Position numbers and translations under genes: made by a program. Of a stretch of DNA of 64,000 nucleotides, positions 61,972 to 64,000 are shown piece after piece (within the stretch, counting starts at the first letter, position 1; each line of letters starts with the position of its first letter). Origin of the DNA: CAYWWM01 sp965198025 (GTDB lineage Bacteria; Acidobacteriota; Terriglobia; 2-12-FULL-54-10); contig OZ240237.1 in NCBI GenBank assembly GCA_965198025.1, positions 2,232,001 to 2,296,000 on the forward strand, read 5' to 3'. A model generated the notes under the pieces. That model was not told where the DNA came from and ran no database searches. It saw only the letters and a list, made by a program, of their open reading frames with translations.

Positions 61972-62030
61972 ACTGATGGTGGTAGTGTATTGATTTGCCA
62001 AATCAGGACACTACCCTGCTGTTTCCCGCC

Positions 62031-62059
62031 TTGACTCCGCTCCCCAATATCACTATCCT
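62031..62059 (+). promoter_or_regulatory. Sigma-70-like promoter for the cytochrome c gene
   Basis: TTGACT (5/6), 17-nt spacer, TATCCT (4/6) at 62031-62059, about 62 nt before the ATG at 62122. Confidence 0.55.
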
Positions 62060-62121
62060 TAGTGGATTAGTGTACCCGTTGACAGTTCAATGGGGATGTC
62101 TGGAAGGAATTGGAGGCCACG

Positions 62122-62466
62122 ATGGACGTGTGGAAGCAGGTTAGTTATTTGGGAATGATTGGTTTACTCGCTATTAATGTGGGCGATCTGTTTGCTCAAT
62201 CCGGCGATGCAGCAAACGGCAAGGCGGTCTTCGACACCAACTGCTTAATTTGCCACGAGGCAGAATCAGACGCTACCAAGGTCGGTCCGGGATTGCTGGA
62301 CTGGTCCAATCAGCCTCCGCACGAGTTCAATGGAAGCGAGCACACGCATAGTGAAGAGACACTCCGGCAACAGATCCAGGACGGCAGTGCCTCGATGCCT
62401 CCGATGGGGAGCCTGATTTCCGAGGAAGAGATGAACGATCTCATCGCCTACGTTATGAGCTTGTAA
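62122..62466 (+). CDS. Exported monoheme cytochrome c
   Basis: A 114-residue protein from MDVWKQVS (GGAGG 6 bases upstream). The signal peptide ends near LFAQ. The heme site is CLICHE near residue 43, with the sixth ligand Met in SASMPPMGSLIS. This is a small class I cytochrome c, periplasmic, which could pass electrons to or from the surrounding exported proteins; no partner is identified. It appears to have its own promoter. Confidence 0.88.
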   Translation: MDVWKQVSYLGMIGLLAINVGDLFAQSGDAANGKAVFDTNCLICHEAESDATKVGPGLLDWSNQPPHEFNGSEHTHSEETLRQQIQDGSASMPPMGSLISEEEMNDLIAYVMSL

Positions 62467-62646
62467 GACCAGCTCGTTAAGGACAGGCGGTCGATGCTGA
62501 ACGGTGTGCCTGTTTCGTAGCCTCTTGGGCTCATATAAGTCGAACGCACCCTGAAATCTTGTCCTGCCACTTGGAAGCGCGGAGGAGGTTCGCGTGCCAA
62601 GACGCAGGCTTTGATTTCTGGACTATTTGAGGAGGGAACTGCTCCC

Positions 62647-64000
62647 ATGCCCGCCAATAATGTGACCACCGACTGGGACCCGTACCCGACGATCGTTCCC
62701 GACGTTGAGTTCTGGAAGGATATGATCCCCTGCCAAGCGGCGTGCCCCACGCACACCGACGCCGGGCGGTATGTCCAGCTCATCTCGGAGGGCAAGTTCC
62801 GAGAATCCTATCTCACCGCCCGATCCTCCAACCCATTCGTCTCAGTATGCTCACGGGTCTGCGCCGCACCCTGCGAGAACCGCTGCCGGCGGGGCAAGAT
62901 CGATTCTCCGGTAGCAATCCGGGCTCTAAAGCAGTTCGTTTCAGAAAAATACGGCGTCGAGTCACTCGAGCCGAACTCGCAGGATGTGCTGTTTGAGGGC
63001 GGCGACGAACAGGGAAACAAGACATTCGGCCATCTGCCGATTCTGGCAGCTAGCCGCAAGAAGATCGCGCGAGGACAACGGGTGGCTGTCGTGGGCGCCG
63101 GCCCGGCAGGACTATCCTGCGCGCATGACCTGGCGCTGATGGGCTACCGCGTTACGGTGTTTGAAGCCAGTGACATCCCGGGAGGCGTACTGACTCAGGG
63201 AATCCCCGCATTCCGGCTGAACCGTGAGCTGATCGACAAGGAAATCGAGAAGATTCTCAGCCTCGGCGTGGAACTGAAGCTGAGCACCCCGCTCACCGCA
63301 GACTTCGGCCTGCGGGAGATGAAAGACATGGGCTTTGAAGCCGTCTTTCTGAGCGTGGGGGCTGCCAGAGGCCGCGACCTCAATATTGAAGGGTCGGAAC
63401 TCGAGGGAGTCGTCAAGGCAGTCGACTTCCTCCTGTGGGCGAATCGCGGAGAGCGTGTGCGCTTGGGAAAGAAAGTCCTGGTGATCGGGGGCGGATTCAC
63501 GGCCTTCGACGCAGTCCGCATGTCGTTGCGGCTGCAGCTGGATGCGGATAAGGAAACGCCGACGGCCCTGGCGCCCGACGATGTCGTGGATTACGGATCG
63601 CGCGATGTCCGGATGGTTTGCCTGGAATCGTTCGCGGAGATGCCGGCGTGGAAAACCGCCCAGGGTCGGGAGGAGTTTGAGGAAGCCGAGAAGGAAGGAA
63701 TCACGTTTCATACGCAGCGCGGCCCCAAGCGCATTGTCGGTGAGAACGGCAAAGTCCGCGCCGTCGAGTTTATCGGCGTAAAGCGTACCTACGACGAGAA
63801 CGGCCGGTTTAGCCCGATCTACGATCCCGACTACTCGGAAACGATGGAAGCCGACACCGTGATCCTGGCGATAGGCCAGCGGTGCGACCTTTCCTTCATC
63901 CGGCCGGAAGACAGCGTGGAGGTAACCCCGCAGGGAACTGTGAAGATCGATCCCGAAACCCTACGCAGTTCGGCGCCCTGGGTGTTCGCAGGCGGCGATG
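62647..64000 (+). CDS. GltD-like FAD/iron-sulfur oxidoreductase (3' partial)
   Basis: The window ends inside this gene; 451 codons are seen from the ATG at 62647 with GGAGGGA about 10 bases upstream. N-terminal cysteines (IPCQAACPTH, then CSRVCAAPCENRC) bind two 4Fe-4S clusters as in the small subunit of glutamate synthase. The FAD Rossmann motif VAVVGAGPAGLSCAHDL and the NADPH motif KVLVIGGGFTAFDAV follow. The protein could be glutamate synthase beta, or a GltD-like subunit of another NAD(P)H-dependent complex; the missing 3' side and the next gene would decide. Not an obvious partner of the cytochrome c. Confidence 0.9.
   Translation, partial: MPANNVTTDWDPYPTIVPDVEFWKDMIPCQAACPTHTDAGRYVQLISEGKFRESYLTARSSNPFVSVCSRVCAAPCENRCRRGKIDSPVAIRALKQFVSEKYGVESLEPNSQDVLFEGGDEQGNKTFGHLPILAASRKKIARGQRVAVVGAGPAGLSCAHDLALMGYRVTVFEASDIPGGVLTQGIPAFRLNRELIDKEIEKILSLGVELKLSTPLTADFGLREMKDMGFEAVFLSVGAARGRDLNIEGSELEGVVKAVDFLLWANRGERVRLGKKVLVIGGGFTAFDAVRMSLRLQLDADKETPTALAPDDVVDYGSRDVRMVCLESFAEMPAWKTAQGREEFEEAEKEGITFHTQRGPKRIVGENGKVRAVEFIGVKRTYDENGRFSPIYDPDYSETMEADTVILAIGQRCDLSFIRPEDSVEVTPQGTVKIDPETLRSSAPWVFAGGD

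Overview
The window is about 60% GC and densely coded. It reads like a chromosomal segment of an acidobacterium or a close relative. That is inferred from tandem TolC paralogs, many secreted hypothetical proteins of a kind common in Acidobacteriota, a tetraether-synthase-like radical SAM protein (acidobacteria make membrane-spanning lipids) and Isc-type iron-sulfur genes. No 16S or other marker gene is present, so the phylum is a guess at roughly 0.7. No tRNA, rRNA, CRISPR array, insertion sequence or prophage was seen.

Layout. 1-2162: molybdenum-enzyme maturation (XdhC, MocA), a NifU-like scaffold and a Nudix hydrolase. 2159-10661 (mostly minus strand): an exported MmgE/PrpD protein, a secreted TPR protein, a B12-binding domain protein, two tandem TolC-like proteins and a TIGR01777 epimerase. 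10802-15649: YggX, an ATP-grasp protein, a moaA-tenA-thiD operon and an A-type Fe-S carrier. 15830-19664: a PaaK-like ligase, a VapBC-type toxin-antitoxin pair and a UbiD decarboxylase. 19880-25474: a UGA-interrupted HMA-domain gene, a cytochrome c/streptogramin-lyase fusion, and an iscS-iscA-fdx operon. 25913-45829: mostly housekeeping genes (O-methyltransferase, uvrC, HDAC-like protein, CorC-like protein, PRTase, DAACS symporter, PCD, an M16 peptidase pair, thiG, hydrolase, methyltransferase). 45949-62466: an accessory block of exported proteins containing two paralogous beta-propeller genes, each interrupted by one in-frame TGA, with a metallo-hydrolase, an exported aldolase, two cohesin-like proteins ending in the same hexapeptide, an amidohydrolase, a cytochrome c and a Tes-like radical SAM enzyme. 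62647-64000: the start of a GltD-like flavoprotein.

Main discovery. Three genes (19880-20371, 46637-48844, 56284-58554) each contain a single in-frame TGA and otherwise read as continuous proteins. In the HMA-domain gene the TGA replaces the first Cys of the metal-binding CxxC, giving UGSC. In the two propellers it sits at exactly the same aligned position (VPN-U-V-HPQI), with strong similarity on both sides. Downstream of all three TGAs lies a hairpin whose tip is CCA-GGT-TGG. Thirteen bases (CGCCAGGTTGGCG) are identical between the HMA gene and propeller 2 even though they are read there in different codon frames, which points to RNA-level selection. I read all three as selenoproteins with a shared bacterial SECIS-like element. 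A beta-propeller selenoprotein family is not one I recognise. No selA, selB, selC or selD lies in the window.

How the genes may work together. The exported block pairs redox-capable propellers with c-type cytochromes, cohesin-like beta-sandwich proteins and hydrolases, suggesting periplasmic or surface chemistry. That functional link is inference from proximity only.
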